A DNA stretch of 13,757 bases. Origin: PWND01 sp964601515. GTDB taxonomy: Bacteria > Bacteroidota > Bacteroidia > Bacteroidales > UBA7960. This document shows positions 6,406 through 13,593 of the stretch, piece after piece. The notes below the pieces were generated by a model, which did no database searches, was not told the origin of the DNA, and worked only from the letters and a program-made list of their open reading frames with translations. The stretch's first letter is position 1; the number at the start of each line of letters is the position of its first letter. Made by a program: the position numbers and the translations under genes. The stretch lies in assembly GCA_964601515.1 (NCBI GenBank), contig CAZRNU010000078.1, positions 1 to 13,757 of the forward strand, read 5' to 3'.

Positions 6406-6807
6406 ATGGAAAAAGACAAAGTACCACAAGACGACGAAAATTTACTGGAAGGCAAAACCAGAGAGCTGCAATACGCTGTTGACGAAGAGGGTAAATATGT
6501 AGCAGTTAAAAGTGTTGGCTGGGAACCAAAAAATATTGTGCTTAAGCAAGAGTGGGAATTAATAAATGAGAAAGTAGAACATGCTAAATCTTTAGTTGAA
6601 AAAGGGAAATACAGCCCACTATATTTTCACATGAAAAAAAGCCTTATGACCTCGAGAGTTCTGGCTAAATATGCTGAAATATCGTGGTTTAAAGTTTTGC
6701 GCCACCTTAAGCCAAAAGGTTATAGCAAGCTTACAGATGAGCAAATAAAGAAATACAAATATGCCTTCAATATGAAGGATAGCGATGATTTATCTAAGAT
6801 GAAATAA
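6406..6807 (+). CDS. Hypothetical protein of the dar/flexirubin-type operon
   Basis: This 133-residue protein is of no family that I recognise. It is hydrophilic and rich in Lys and Glu, with no signal peptide or membrane segment. The middle, KQEWELINEKVEHAKSLVEKGK, looks like an amphipathic helix, and a basic aromatic patch around HMKKSLMTSRVLAKYAEISW and FKVLRHLKPKGYSKL follows. The ATG at 6406 lies one base after the darB stop; a TTG at 6397 would add three residues and overlap darB by 8 bases. It is three bases before the BtrH-like gene, so it is surely co-translated with the pathway. A structural or carrier-partner role for DarB or the BtrH-like protein is possible but unproven. Confidence 0.82.
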   Translation: MEKDKVPQDDENLLEGKTRELQYAVDEEGKYVAVKSVGWEPKNIVLKQEWELINEKVEHAKSLVEKGKYSPLYFHMKKSLMTSRVLAKYAEISWFKVLRHLKPKGYSKLTDEQIKKYKYAFNMKDSDDLSKMK

Positions 6808-6810
6808 TAT

Positions 6811-7830
6811 ATGAAAATTGACTTCAAACATAAAATGTCGGCTCACTGCGAAAATGGAGTGGTTTCAAACCTTCTCGAATTTCATGGCATAAAGCTTAGT
6901 GAAGCTATGGTTTTTGGTATTGGGTCGGGCATATACTTTTCTCATCTTACAATGTTTAAGTTGAATGGATTGCCGGTTACATCATTTCGTCCTTGGCCGG
7001 GAGCAATCTTTAAAAGAGCTGCAAGAGCTTTAAAAATAAGAATAAAGCGTAAAAAATTCCGAAATAAGGAAAAAGCCATGAAAGCCCTAGATGATAATCT
7101 CGCAAAGGGAATACCAACAGGAATGGCAGTCGGAGTTTTTCATCTAACATATTTCCCTGCTCCATACAGATTTCATTTCAATGCTCATAATATAGTATGC
7201 ACAGGCAGAGAAAATGGGCACTATATTATAAGCGACCCCACAATGGAAGATTTTGAATTGCTTTCTTATGAAGATCTTCAAAGGGTTAGATTTGCTCAAG
7301 GCCTACAGGCTCCGAGAGGGAAGATGTATTATATTACAAATGTTGCCAAGGATATTGATATTAATGGTGCAATAATAAGAGGTATTAAAAGAACTGTTCT
7401 TGAAATGATAAAACTTCCCGGACCAATTATCGGCACCAGAGGAATGAGATTTCTGGCAAGGAGAATAAAAAAGTATCCTCTAAAGTATGATGCAAGAAAA
7501 GCTGCACGTCATTTAGGGCAAATAGTACGTATGCAGGAAGAAATTGGAACAGGCGGAGCCGGATTTAGGTTTTTGTATGCTGCATTTTTGCAGGAAGCCG
7601 GCGAAAGATTAAACATTCCTGAACTAAACGAGCAATCAAAGAAAATGACAGAAGTTGGCGATATGTGGCGTGATTTTGCAGTACAGGCTGGAAGAATAGT
7701 TAAAGGCCGCAACGAAAAAGAAAGCTATGATACAATATCTGAACTTCTAATGAAAATTGCAGATGAAGAAGAAAAGATATATAAGGAATTGGATAGGATT
7801 GTAAAGACAAGGCAATGCCTTGTCTCTTAA
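6811..7830 (+). CDS. BtrH N-terminal-domain protein, predicted acyl-ACP:acceptor acyltransferase
   Basis: The 339-residue protein begins like the BtrH_N family. AHCENGVVSNLLEFHGIKLSEA carries the conserved H-C pair with a nucleophile candidate Cys13, followed by a glycine-rich FGIGSGIYF. A His in FHFNAHNIVCTG (His126) and an Asp in YIISDP (Asp142) complete a papain-like Cys-His-Asp set. BtrH itself moves an acyl group from a carrier protein to an amine in butirosin synthesis. Here the enzyme could transfer an ACP-bound chain to the resorcinol hydroxyl or another acceptor, an inference from family and context. The C-terminal half is helical and charged (from about residue 190) and has no motif I know. 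The final residues TRQCLVS and the TAA stop are encoded by the tandem repeat at 7805-7892, so the natural C-terminus has been replaced or extended by repeat DNA. Confidence 0.84.
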   Translation: MKIDFKHKMSAHCENGVVSNLLEFHGIKLSEAMVFGIGSGIYFSHLTMFKLNGLPVTSFRPWPGAIFKRAARALKIRIKRKKFRNKEKAMKALDDNLAKGIPTGMAVGVFHLTYFPAPYRFHFNAHNIVCTGRENGHYIISDPTMEDFELLSYEDLQRVRFAQGLQAPRGKMYYITNVAKDIDINGAIIRGIKRTVLEMIKLPGPIIGTRGMRFLARRIKKYPLKYDARKAARHLGQIVRMQEEIGTGGAGFRFLYAAFLQEAGERLNIPELNEQSKKMTEVGDMWRDFAVQAGRIVKGRNEKESYDTISELLMKIADEEEKIYKELDRIVKTRQCLVS

Positions 7831-7892
7831 TAGGCAATGCCTTGTCTCTTAATTGGCAATGCCTTGTCTCTTATTAGGCAATGCCTTGTCTC
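7805..7892. repeat. Tandem array of a 22-base palindromic unit across a gene junction
   Basis: A perfect inverted repeat opens the array: AGACAAGGCA (7805-7814), one A, then TGCCTTGTCT (7816-7825). The unit GGCAATGCCTTGTCTC plus six bases then repeats head to tail, starting at 7811, 7833, 7855 and 7877, for about 3.7 copies of 22 bases. The core is related to the GAGACGC palindromes elsewhere (compare CAAGGCATTGCGTCTC at 4150-4164). Because 22 is not a multiple of three, each unit is read in a different frame. The first ends the BtrH-like gene, and the later ones can serve as the start of the thioesterase gene. There are no unique spacers, so it is not a CRISPR array. Confidence 0.9.
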
Positions 7893-8338
7893 AACGAATA
7901 ACAAAAAAAGTGAAAGAACAGAAACGATTAATAAACCGCATAGAAGTGCCAATACGATTCAGCGAGGTTGACTCAATGAAAATTGTTTGGCATGGCAACT
8001 ATATTAAGTATTTCGAAGACGGTAGAGAAGCATTCGGAAAAGAATTTAATATAGGATACCTCGATATTTATGCTAAAGGTTTTAAAGTTCCTCTGGTGAA
8101 GATAGACTGCAACTTTAAAAAATTTGTAAAATACGGCGACACTCTTATTGTTGAAACAGAATTTATAAATACGTTGGCTGCAAAAATTATATATCACTTT
8201 AGGCTGTATAATAAAGACAACAATGAACTTGTTGCCGATGGAGAGAGTATTCAGGTTTTTCTTGACGAAAACAACGAACTAATTCTTAATCCACCGGAGT
8301 TTTTTGAAGAATGGAAAAGAGAACAAGGATTGATTTAA
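7859..8338 (+). CDS. Hotdog-fold thioesterase (4HBT family)
   Basis: The conserved body begins at about IEVPIRFSEVDSMKIVWHGNY: the E-V-D-S-x(4)-W-H-G-N-Y signature with its catalytic-type Asp is typical of 4-hydroxybenzoyl-CoA/acyl-CoA thioesterases. FEDGREAFGKEF and the strands VKIDCNFKKFVKYGDTL and ADGESIQVFLDENNEL follow. It probably hydrolyses or edits acyl thioesters of the pathway. The start is uncertain. ATG 7859 (159 residues) and TTG 7853 lie inside the tandem repeat and would add residues such as MPCLLLGNAL that are not expected in the family. GTG 7910 (142 residues) lies just after the repeat and gives a more usual N-terminus. The KS gene follows one base after the stop. The repeat probably displaced the original start region. 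Confidence 0.85.
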   Translation: MPCLLLGNALSQRITKKVKEQKRLINRIEVPIRFSEVDSMKIVWHGNYIKYFEDGREAFGKEFNIGYLDIYAKGFKVPLVKIDCNFKKFVKYGDTLIVETEFINTLAAKIIYHFRLYNKDNNELVADGESIQVFLDENNELILNPPEFFEEWKREQGLI

Positions 8339-8339
8339 A

Positions 8340-9464
8340 ATGAAAAAGCTTAATACAAACATAATCTCTGATAATGTAATCTCCGCTTTGGGATTTGGCT
8401 CTGAAGTTAATTTCTTAGAACTTAAAGCAAACAAATCCGGCGTAAAACTTTATTCTCTGCCAAGTCTTGAAAATATTTCCCTTCCTTTGGGCAAAGTTGA
8501 TGATGGTCTTTTCTCCAATGCTGAGAAGACTATCAAGGATTTTGAAAAATACACAAAGTTTGAAAAATTAATGATTCTTTCAATTGAGGATGCTTTGAGC
8601 AAAACATCAATAAACCCATCTTCAAAAGATACGATAATTATTATTTCAACTACCAAAGGAAATGTGGATCTCATTCATGACGAATCTCAAAAAAACAAGC
8701 TTTCACTCTGGTATTCAGCAGATCAGATTGCAAATTATTTTTCCGCACAAAATAAACCGATTATTATATGCAATGCTTGTATTTCAGGAGTTTTAGCTCT
8801 AATATATGCACAAAGACTATTATCTGACAATACGTTCAAGCATGCGATTGTTGTTGGTGCCGACGTTTTATCGGACTTCGTAATAAGTGGGTTTAATTCC
8901 TTCAAATCATTAAGTCCGGGCATTTGCAAGCCTTTTAATGCTAACAGAGATGGCTTAAACATCGGAGAAGGTGCTGCAACTATTATTCTTAGCAATGAGA
9001 TTGATGGTGAATACTCTATTGTGAGTGGTTCATCTGCAAACGATGCAAATCATATCAGCGGTCCTTCAAGAACAGGAGAAGGATTATATCAGTCAATTAT
9101 TCATACAATTAAAGACTCTGACAAGTTTGATTTCATTTCTGCGCATGGCACTGCAACCCCATACAACGACGATATGGAATCTATAGCTTTGACAAGGGCA
9201 GGTTTAAGCAGCGTGCCCGTAAACAGCTACAAAGCTTATATCGGACATACTTTAGGAGCTGCAGGCATTGTGGAAACAGTTTTTTCTCTAATGAGTATGA
9301 AAAACAGTCTGCTTATTAAATCTCTTGGCTGTGAAAATCAAGGAGTAGCGGAAAAATTGAACGTTATAACTGAAAATAAATCTGCTGAGATAAAAAAAAT
9401 ATTAAAAATGGCATCCGGGTTTGGAGGGTGTAATGCAACAATGGTTTTGAAAAAGAGGTATTAG
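8340..9464 (+). CDS. FabF-type beta-ketoacyl synthase (first of two)
   Basis: This is a 374-residue condensing enzyme with a full Cys-His-His set: Cys147 in CNACISGVLAL, His269 in SAHGTATPYNDD, and His303 in IGHTLGAAGIVE. The PFNANRDGLNIGEGAA motif and the last strand MASGFGGCNATMVL are also standard. It should catalyse decarboxylative condensation of an ACP-bound extender with an acyl chain, using the ACP at 10212. In aryl polyene loci several such KS proteins occur with different roles; which step this one serves cannot be read from sequence. The ATG is one base after the thioesterase stop. The last codons (Arg-Tyr) and the TAG stop fall in a GGTATTAGGTG repeat, so the extreme C-terminus may not be original. 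Its natural partner may be the half-length KS-like protein that follows. Confidence 0.9.
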   Translation: MKKLNTNIISDNVISALGFGSEVNFLELKANKSGVKLYSLPSLENISLPLGKVDDGLFSNAEKTIKDFEKYTKFEKLMILSIEDALSKTSINPSSKDTIIIISTTKGNVDLIHDESQKNKLSLWYSADQIANYFSAQNKPIIICNACISGVLALIYAQRLLSDNTFKHAIVVGADVLSDFVISGFNSFKSLSPGICKPFNANRDGLNIGEGAATIILSNEIDGEYSIVSGSSANDANHISGPSRTGEGLYQSIIHTIKDSDKFDFISAHGTATPYNDDMESIALTRAGLSSVPVNSYKAYIGHTLGAAGIVETVFSLMSMKNSLLIKSLGCENQGVAEKLNVITENKSAEIKKILKMASGFGGCNATMVLKKRY

Positions 9465-9560
9465 GTGTCGGGTATTAGGTGTTTAAGCTTTTGAATGCCA
9501 AGATTGAAAGGATTGAAAGTCATCTGCGAAAATCTGCGTAATCTGCGGGAAATAATAGGG
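9455..9560. repeat. GGTATTAGGTG and ATCTGCG degenerate repeats between two KS genes
   Basis: AGGTATTAGGTG is followed at once by TCGGGTATTAGGTG, then, after about 40 bases, by ATCTGCGAAAATCTGCGTAATCTGCG near 9522-9547. The first type recurs in reverse orientation at 13638-13700 and the second near 989-1004. The 125-base gap otherwise holds no gene. It interrupts an operon whose other gaps from 6404 to 12722 are mostly 1-4 bases. Confidence 0.7.
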
Positions 9561-9589
9561 TGACACTTTGTTGAAAAAAAGAACAAATA

Positions 9590-10207
9590 ATGAATAACTG
9601 GAGTATTATAAATAATGTTGTTTTAGGCAAAGGGAAGGTTCATGTTAATAATGAACTTAAGCACTCATTTGAGGGTGACTTTGTTGCTGTTGCAAAAGAA
9701 CTATTAAATATATACAGCAAGGGTTACGGCAAGTTTTTTAAGATGGATAAGCTGTCTAAACTTGGCTTTATTGCATCTGAAATACTTCTTCACAAAAACC
9801 CAATACCGGAAGAAGACAATAATGAAGTGGCTTTTTTAATCGGAAATTCAGAGTCAACAAATTATACCGACCTTAAATACCACGAATCTATTGCAAATAT
9901 TCCCAGTCCTGCTGTTTTTGTATACACACTTCCAAATATCTTAGTTGGAGAAATCTGCCTTAAGAACTGCTTTAGAGGTGAAAACATGTTTTATATAAGT
10001 CAGGACTTCAGTATTGATGAGTTTTGGCTGCATTTATCAACACTTATAGGTAGTTCTACTTCAAAACATATTCTTGCAGGATGGGTGAATTTTATTAACG
10101 ATGAAGATTACCTATCAAATATTTATTTATTTTCGCAAGGTAAAAGCGAAATCAAGCTTACTAAAGAAAACATACTAAATACAATTTATTTTCAACAAAA
10201 CTTATAA
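9590..10207 (+). CDS. Half-length ketosynthase-like protein without catalytic residues
   Basis: This 205-residue protein resembles the N-terminal half of FabF-type enzymes. An FFKMDKLSKLGFIASEILL helix precedes NEVAFLIGNSESTNYTDLKYHESI. The segment PSPAVFVYTLPNILVGEICLKNCFRGENMFY has the shape of the KS stretch before the active-site Cys, and KHILAGWVNFIND matches the strand after it. The Cys itself is absent at the expected place, and both catalytic His regions (HGT and GH) lie in a C-terminal half that this protein lacks. I therefore read it as a non-catalytic KS/chain-length-factor relative that may pair with one of the full KS enzymes. It lies four bases before the ACP gene. No frameshifted C-terminal half is visible after it, so a split gene is unlikely. 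The fold assignment is by eye and moderate. Confidence 0.72.
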   Translation: MNNWSIINNVVLGKGKVHVNNELKHSFEGDFVAVAKELLNIYSKGYGKFFKMDKLSKLGFIASEILLHKNPIPEEDNNEVAFLIGNSESTNYTDLKYHESIANIPSPAVFVYTLPNILVGEICLKNCFRGENMFYISQDFSIDEFWLHLSTLIGSSTSKHILAGWVNFINDEDYLSNIYLFSQGKSEIKLTKENILNTIYFQQNL

Positions 10208-10211
10208 TAAA

Positions 10212-10466
10212 ATGGAAGAATTAATCCCAAAACTAAAACAGCAAATCATAGAGCAACTTAATCTGGAAGATATGACTCCGGATGACATTGATGAAAAGGC
10301 TCCTCTATTTAATGAAGGACTCGGTTTGGATTCTATTGATGCTCTGGAATTGATTGTTTTATTGGAAAGAGAATATGGAATTAAAATGGAAAATCCTCAA
10401 GACGGGAAGAAAGTGTTTTATTCTGTTGAAACTCTTGCACAATTCATATTAGAAAATAAAAAATAA
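10212..10466 (+). CDS. Acyl carrier protein
   Basis: An 84-residue acidic protein of normal ACP length. The phosphopantetheine attachment site is Ser41 in EGLGLDSIDALELIVLLE. It follows the usual first helix (EELIPKLKQQIIEQLNL) and a PLFNEG loop, and VETLAQFILENKK is the last helix. The protein carries the growing chain as a thioester for the flanking ketosynthases, DarB and possibly the BtrH-like acyltransferase. It needs modification by a phosphopantetheinyl transferase, such as the candidate at 1163-1507 or a housekeeping enzyme. The gaps are four bases to the gene before and two to the KS after, which places it tightly inside the condensing-enzyme group. Confidence 0.95.
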   Translation: MEELIPKLKQQIIEQLNLEDMTPDDIDEKAPLFNEGLGLDSIDALELIVLLEREYGIKMENPQDGKKVFYSVETLAQFILENKK

Positions 10467-10468
10467 TA

Positions 10469-11665
10469 ATGCAATTCGATAAAAATAAAAAAATCTTTGT
10501 TACCGGTATAGGTGTTATTTCTGCTATTGGTCTTAATGCGAAGGAAAATATAAATTCTCTTGAGCATAAAAAACATGGCATTTCGGGTATAACTCATATT
10601 AATACTATTCATAAGGATGAGTTAAAAGTTGGAGAGATAAAACTAACAAATGCTGAAATCAGGGCTCGACTTAATTTAGCTGCAGATAACAATTATCCCA
10701 GAACCACATTACTCGCAATGCATGCTGCCAAAGAAGCATATGAAGATGCCGGATTAAATAGTAATGATGGCTTTAAAACCGGTGTAATTCTCGGCACTAC
10801 AGTTGGCGGAATGGATAAGAGTGAATTGGTTTATAAAAATATTGGCGAAGACCTTAGCTTTATAGATTCTCATCACTGCGGATTTACAACCGAAAGAGTA
10901 GCAGACTACATTGGAGCTCATGATTTTGTATCATCTTTAAGTACAGCATGCAGCAGTGGAGTAAATGCTATTCTTCTTGGAGCAAGATTAATAAAACATG
11001 GAATTCTTGACAGAGCAATAGTTGGTGGTACCGATGCTTTATCAAAATTTACAATCAACGGATTCCGCACATTAATGATTCTTCATACTGAGCATTCTTG
11101 TCCGTTTGATAAAAATAGAAAAGGTCTTAATTTGGGAGAAGGCGCCGGGATGATAGTTCTTGAAAGTGAAAAATCACTAAACGGGAAAAAAGTTTATTGC
11201 GAACTTTCCGGATATGCTAATAATAATGACGCATTCCACCAAACAGCGTCATCCCCCGACGGATTAGGCCCATACCTTTCCATGAAAAACGCATTGGAAA
11301 TGAGTGGATTGTCTGGAAAAGAAATTGATTATATTAACGTTCACGGAACAGGCACAGACAACAACGACCTCACTGAAGGACTTGCAATGATAAAGTTGTT
11401 CAACGGAAATGTTCCAAAATTTAGTTCTACTAAAGCTTTCACCGGACATGCTTTAGGCGGCGCAGGTGGTATCGAGTCTGTATTCTCAATACTTGCTATT
11501 GAGCATGATATGATTTTTCCAAATCTAAACTTTAATGAAGTTATTCCTGAAATAAATCTAATTCCGGTTACAGAAACTATCAAAAATGCCGGCGTTAATA
11601 ATGTTATGACTAACTCATTCGGATTTGGAGGTAATGATTCTACATTAATTTTTTCGAAAGTATAA
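10469..11665 (+). CDS. FabF-type beta-ketoacyl synthase (second; KS-alpha-like)
   Basis: This 398-residue condensing enzyme has complete catalytic motifs: Cys161 in SSLSTACSSGVNAI, His292 in NVHGTGTDNNDL, and His327 in FTGHALGGAGGIES. CPFDKNRKGLNLGEGAG and the terminal NSFGFGGNDSTLIF are as in FabF. The next gene is a KS-like protein without these residues, so the pair looks like a KS/chain-length-factor heterodimer. This arrangement is established for type II systems and for the aryl polyene enzymes ApeO/ApeC. It would extend the chain on the ACP encoded two bases upstream. It is longer than the first KS (374) at the N-terminal side. The spacing of four bases to the next gene suggests coupled translation. 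Confidence 0.93.
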   Translation: MQFDKNKKIFVTGIGVISAIGLNAKENINSLEHKKHGISGITHINTIHKDELKVGEIKLTNAEIRARLNLAADNNYPRTTLLAMHAAKEAYEDAGLNSNDGFKTGVILGTTVGGMDKSELVYKNIGEDLSFIDSHHCGFTTERVADYIGAHDFVSSLSTACSSGVNAILLGARLIKHGILDRAIVGGTDALSKFTINGFRTLMILHTEHSCPFDKNRKGLNLGEGAGMIVLESEKSLNGKKVYCELSGYANNNDAFHQTASSPDGLGPYLSMKNALEMSGLSGKEIDYINVHGTGTDNNDLTEGLAMIKLFNGNVPKFSSTKAFTGHALGGAGGIESVFSILAIEHDMIFPNLNFNEVIPEINLIPVTETIKNAGVNNVMTNSFGFGGNDSTLIFSKV

Positions 11666-11669
11666 GACT

Positions 11670-12722
11670 ATGTATATAAACGCTGCTATTGCTATATCTC
11701 CGCAAGATACGTTTCTTAAAGATCAAATTCCACATGAAGTTATCGAGCATAATGGTATAATGAAAACCCTGTTGCCCGACTTCAAAGAGTATTTCAAGCC
11801 TATTGACCTCAGAAGAATGAGTCGTATAATTAAATCGGGCACTACATCTGCTTTAGAATGCCTTAAGGAAGCTGGTATTGAAAAACCTGATGCTATTATT
11901 ACAGGTACAGGTTTAGGCTGCCTCGAAGATACTGAGTCTTTTCTTAACAAAATGATTGACAATAACGAAGGTCTGCTTACTCCAACAGCATTCATCCAAT
12001 CAACTCATAATACAATTGGCGGACATGTTGCACCAACAGTTCAATGTAATGAGTATAATGTGGCTTATGTTCATAAAACTATTTCTTTTGAAACTGCTCT
12101 TTTAGATGCTTTTTTAATGCTGGGCGAAGGAAAATCTGAAAACATTCTCGTTGGTGGTATTGACGAAATGACCCAAGAGAATTACGATCTTAAAAAAAGA
12201 GTTAATCTTTGGAAAAAAGAACCATTCAGCAATCTTAACACATATAATTCAAATACCGAAGGCTGCATTCCCGGAGAAGGAGCTACTTTTTTTAATGTTA
12301 CAAAAACAAAAAAAGATAACTCTTACGCCGAAGTTAAAATGATTGAATTGATTCACAAGCATGAAAATATAGATGAATTTAAAAATAATATTGTATCCAG
12401 AAGTAATAATGTCGGCATAAATATACACGATATAGACCTTGTATTGTTTGGATATAATGGAGATAAAAACAGCGATGTTTACTATGACGTTCTAAAAGAT
12501 TCTTTGTTTTCTGATTCAGGGCAAGCTTTTTACAAACATCTTTGTGGAGAATATGATACCGCTCCTGCTTTTGCGCTCTGGGTTGCCACGAAAATTTTAA
12601 AATCAGGTATAGCTCCGGAGCATATATTTATTAAAAAACCAAAAAGTGAAATAAAAAATATCCTGATTTATAATCAGGATTTTAACAAAAACCACGCATT
12701 CATTTTATTGTCTAAAGTATAA
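11670..12722 (+). CDS. Chain-length-factor-like KS-beta (non-catalytic ketosynthase)
   Basis: A 350-residue thiolase-fold protein that follows the KS layout but lacks the chemistry. At the active-site strand AYVHKTISFETALLDAF the Cys position is Thr137 by my alignment. The HGT motif is replaced by FGYNGDKNSD, and the second His region reads HLCGEYDTAPAFAL. Other parts are KS-like: LTPTAFIQSTHNTIGGHVA, then ILVGGIDEMT, then EGCIPGEGATFF. Such KS-beta proteins form a dimer with the active KS and shape its chain-length cavity. Direct linkage to the KS at 10469 (four-base gap) supports this pairing. It is the last gene of the plus-strand operon, and a long hairpin with a T tract follows. ApeC of aryl polyene systems is the closest functional parallel that I know. 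Confidence 0.87.
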   Translation: MYINAAIAISPQDTFLKDQIPHEVIEHNGIMKTLLPDFKEYFKPIDLRRMSRIIKSGTTSALECLKEAGIEKPDAIITGTGLGCLEDTESFLNKMIDNNEGLLTPTAFIQSTHNTIGGHVAPTVQCNEYNVAYVHKTISFETALLDAFLMLGEGKSENILVGGIDEMTQENYDLKKRVNLWKKEPFSNLNTYNSNTEGCIPGEGATFFNVTKTKKDNSYAEVKMIELIHKHENIDEFKNNIVSRSNNVGINIHDIDLVLFGYNGDKNSDVYYDVLKDSLFSDSGQAFYKHLCGEYDTAPAFALWVATKILKSGIAPEHIFIKKPKSEIKNILIYNQDFNKNHAFILLSKV

Positions 12723-12727
12723 TAAAG

Positions 12728-12833
12728 GAGACTGCATTTTAGGGGACTAGAAAAGGAGTCAATTTTTCTATGTGGCCATATGGTACAAAAAGAGCTAGTA
12801 CCAACCCATAAAAATACAGTCTCTGTTTTTTTT
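12728..12833 (+). terminator. Long-range stem with branched interior and T8 tract (operon terminator)
   Basis: A left arm GAGACTGCATTTTA (12728-12741) pairs with TAAAAATACAGTCTC (12809-12823) with one mismatch and one bulge. A run of eight T follows at 12826-12833. Inside the loop, TGGTAC (12781-12786) and GTACCA (12798-12803) form a second hairpin. The stem plus T run, just after the last gene of the operon, fits intrinsic termination. However, a 67-base interior is unusual for a plain terminator, so a small structured RNA or a MITE-like element with inverted ends is also possible. Confidence 0.6.
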
Positions 12834-12867
12834 GGCTACCATATTCCATAATAGCCTGAAGATTAAA

Positions 12868-13554
12868 TTATTTCTTTTCTCTTCTAAAACTCATAAACCA
12901 ATCGTAACTATAAACATCCTCATCAGGCCTTTCAACGCGATCTCTGGCTACTCCACATGAACCAGGAGGTGGGATTATAACATCTTCACCCGGTTGCCAG
13001 TTGGCAGGTGTTGCAATCTGTTCTTTTTCTGCTTTTTGCAAGGCTATAATCAATCTTTTAATTTCATCCATATTACGACCTACGCTTAAAGGATAATACA
13101 GCACTGCTCTCACTTTTGATTCAGGATCAACAATAAATACAGCCCTCACAGCCTGAGTTGTTGAAGCATTTGGCTGAACCATCCCATACTTTCTAGACAC
13201 ATCCATCTTCAAATCCTCAATAACAGGGAAATTAACTTCAACATTCTTCATCCCTCTAAATTCAATCTTTTCCTTAATAGTTCTAAGCCACCCAATATGA
13301 GCATAAATACTGTCTATCGACAACCCTATAAGCTCAGTATTTATCTGCCTGAACTCATCCTGCATAGAAGCAAAAGTCATAAACTCTGTTGTGCAAACCG
13401 GCGTAAAATCAGCCGGGTGACTAAAAAGTATAACCCATCTTCCCTTGTAATCTTCCGGAAAATTTACCGGTCCCATTGTAGTTTTAGCCCTAAACGAAGG
13501 CGCCATATCACCTATCAATGGCATTCTGTTAAATTCTTGATTGTTTTGTTCCAT
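12868..13554 (-). CDS. Peroxiredoxin, Prx6-type
   Basis: This 228-residue thiol peroxidase reduces hydrogen peroxide and organic hydroperoxides. The peroxidatic Cys54 is in FSHPADFTPVCTTEF, the P-x(3)-T-x(2)-C motif of peroxiredoxins. DSIYAHIGWL and INFP-like VNFPVIEDL, with the long C-terminal extension after residue 170, place it in the Prx6 group, also found in thermophiles and archaea. A second Cys, Cys200 in PPPGSCGVARDR, could act as resolving Cys, as in archaeal members. It is cytosolic, with no signal peptide. It is convergent to the pigment operon and probably not part of it. I see no operator or clear TAnnTTTG box upstream. The identification is firm; the donor of electrons is unknown. 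Confidence 0.94.
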   Translation of the reverse strand: MEQNNQEFNRMPLIGDMAPSFRAKTTMGPVNFPEDYKGRWVILFSHPADFTPVCTTEFMTFASMQDEFRQINTELIGLSIDSIYAHIGWLRTIKEKIEFRGMKNVEVNFPVIEDLKMDVSRKYGMVQPNASTTQAVRAVFIVDPESKVRAVLYYPLSVGRNMDEIKRLIIALQKAEKEQIATPANWQPGEDVIIPPPGSCGVARDRVERPDEDVYSYDWFMSFRREKK

Positions 13555-13593
13555 TTTAATTTAATATTTATGTGATTGATTTTATTTAATTTC

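Noticed and set aside
7805..7892. CRISPR-like array
   Set aside because: The 22-base units are directly adjacent, with no unique spacers, and no cas gene is present.
10207..10212. Frameshift splitting a full KS gene after the half-length KS-like protein
   Set aside because: The ACP gene starts four bases later in good context, and no HGT or GH motif remnant is readable in any frame there.
12868..13554. Peroxiredoxin as part of the pigment pathway
   Set aside because: It is convergent, separated by a terminator-like structure, and is an ordinary stress enzyme; no sequence link to the pathway is visible.
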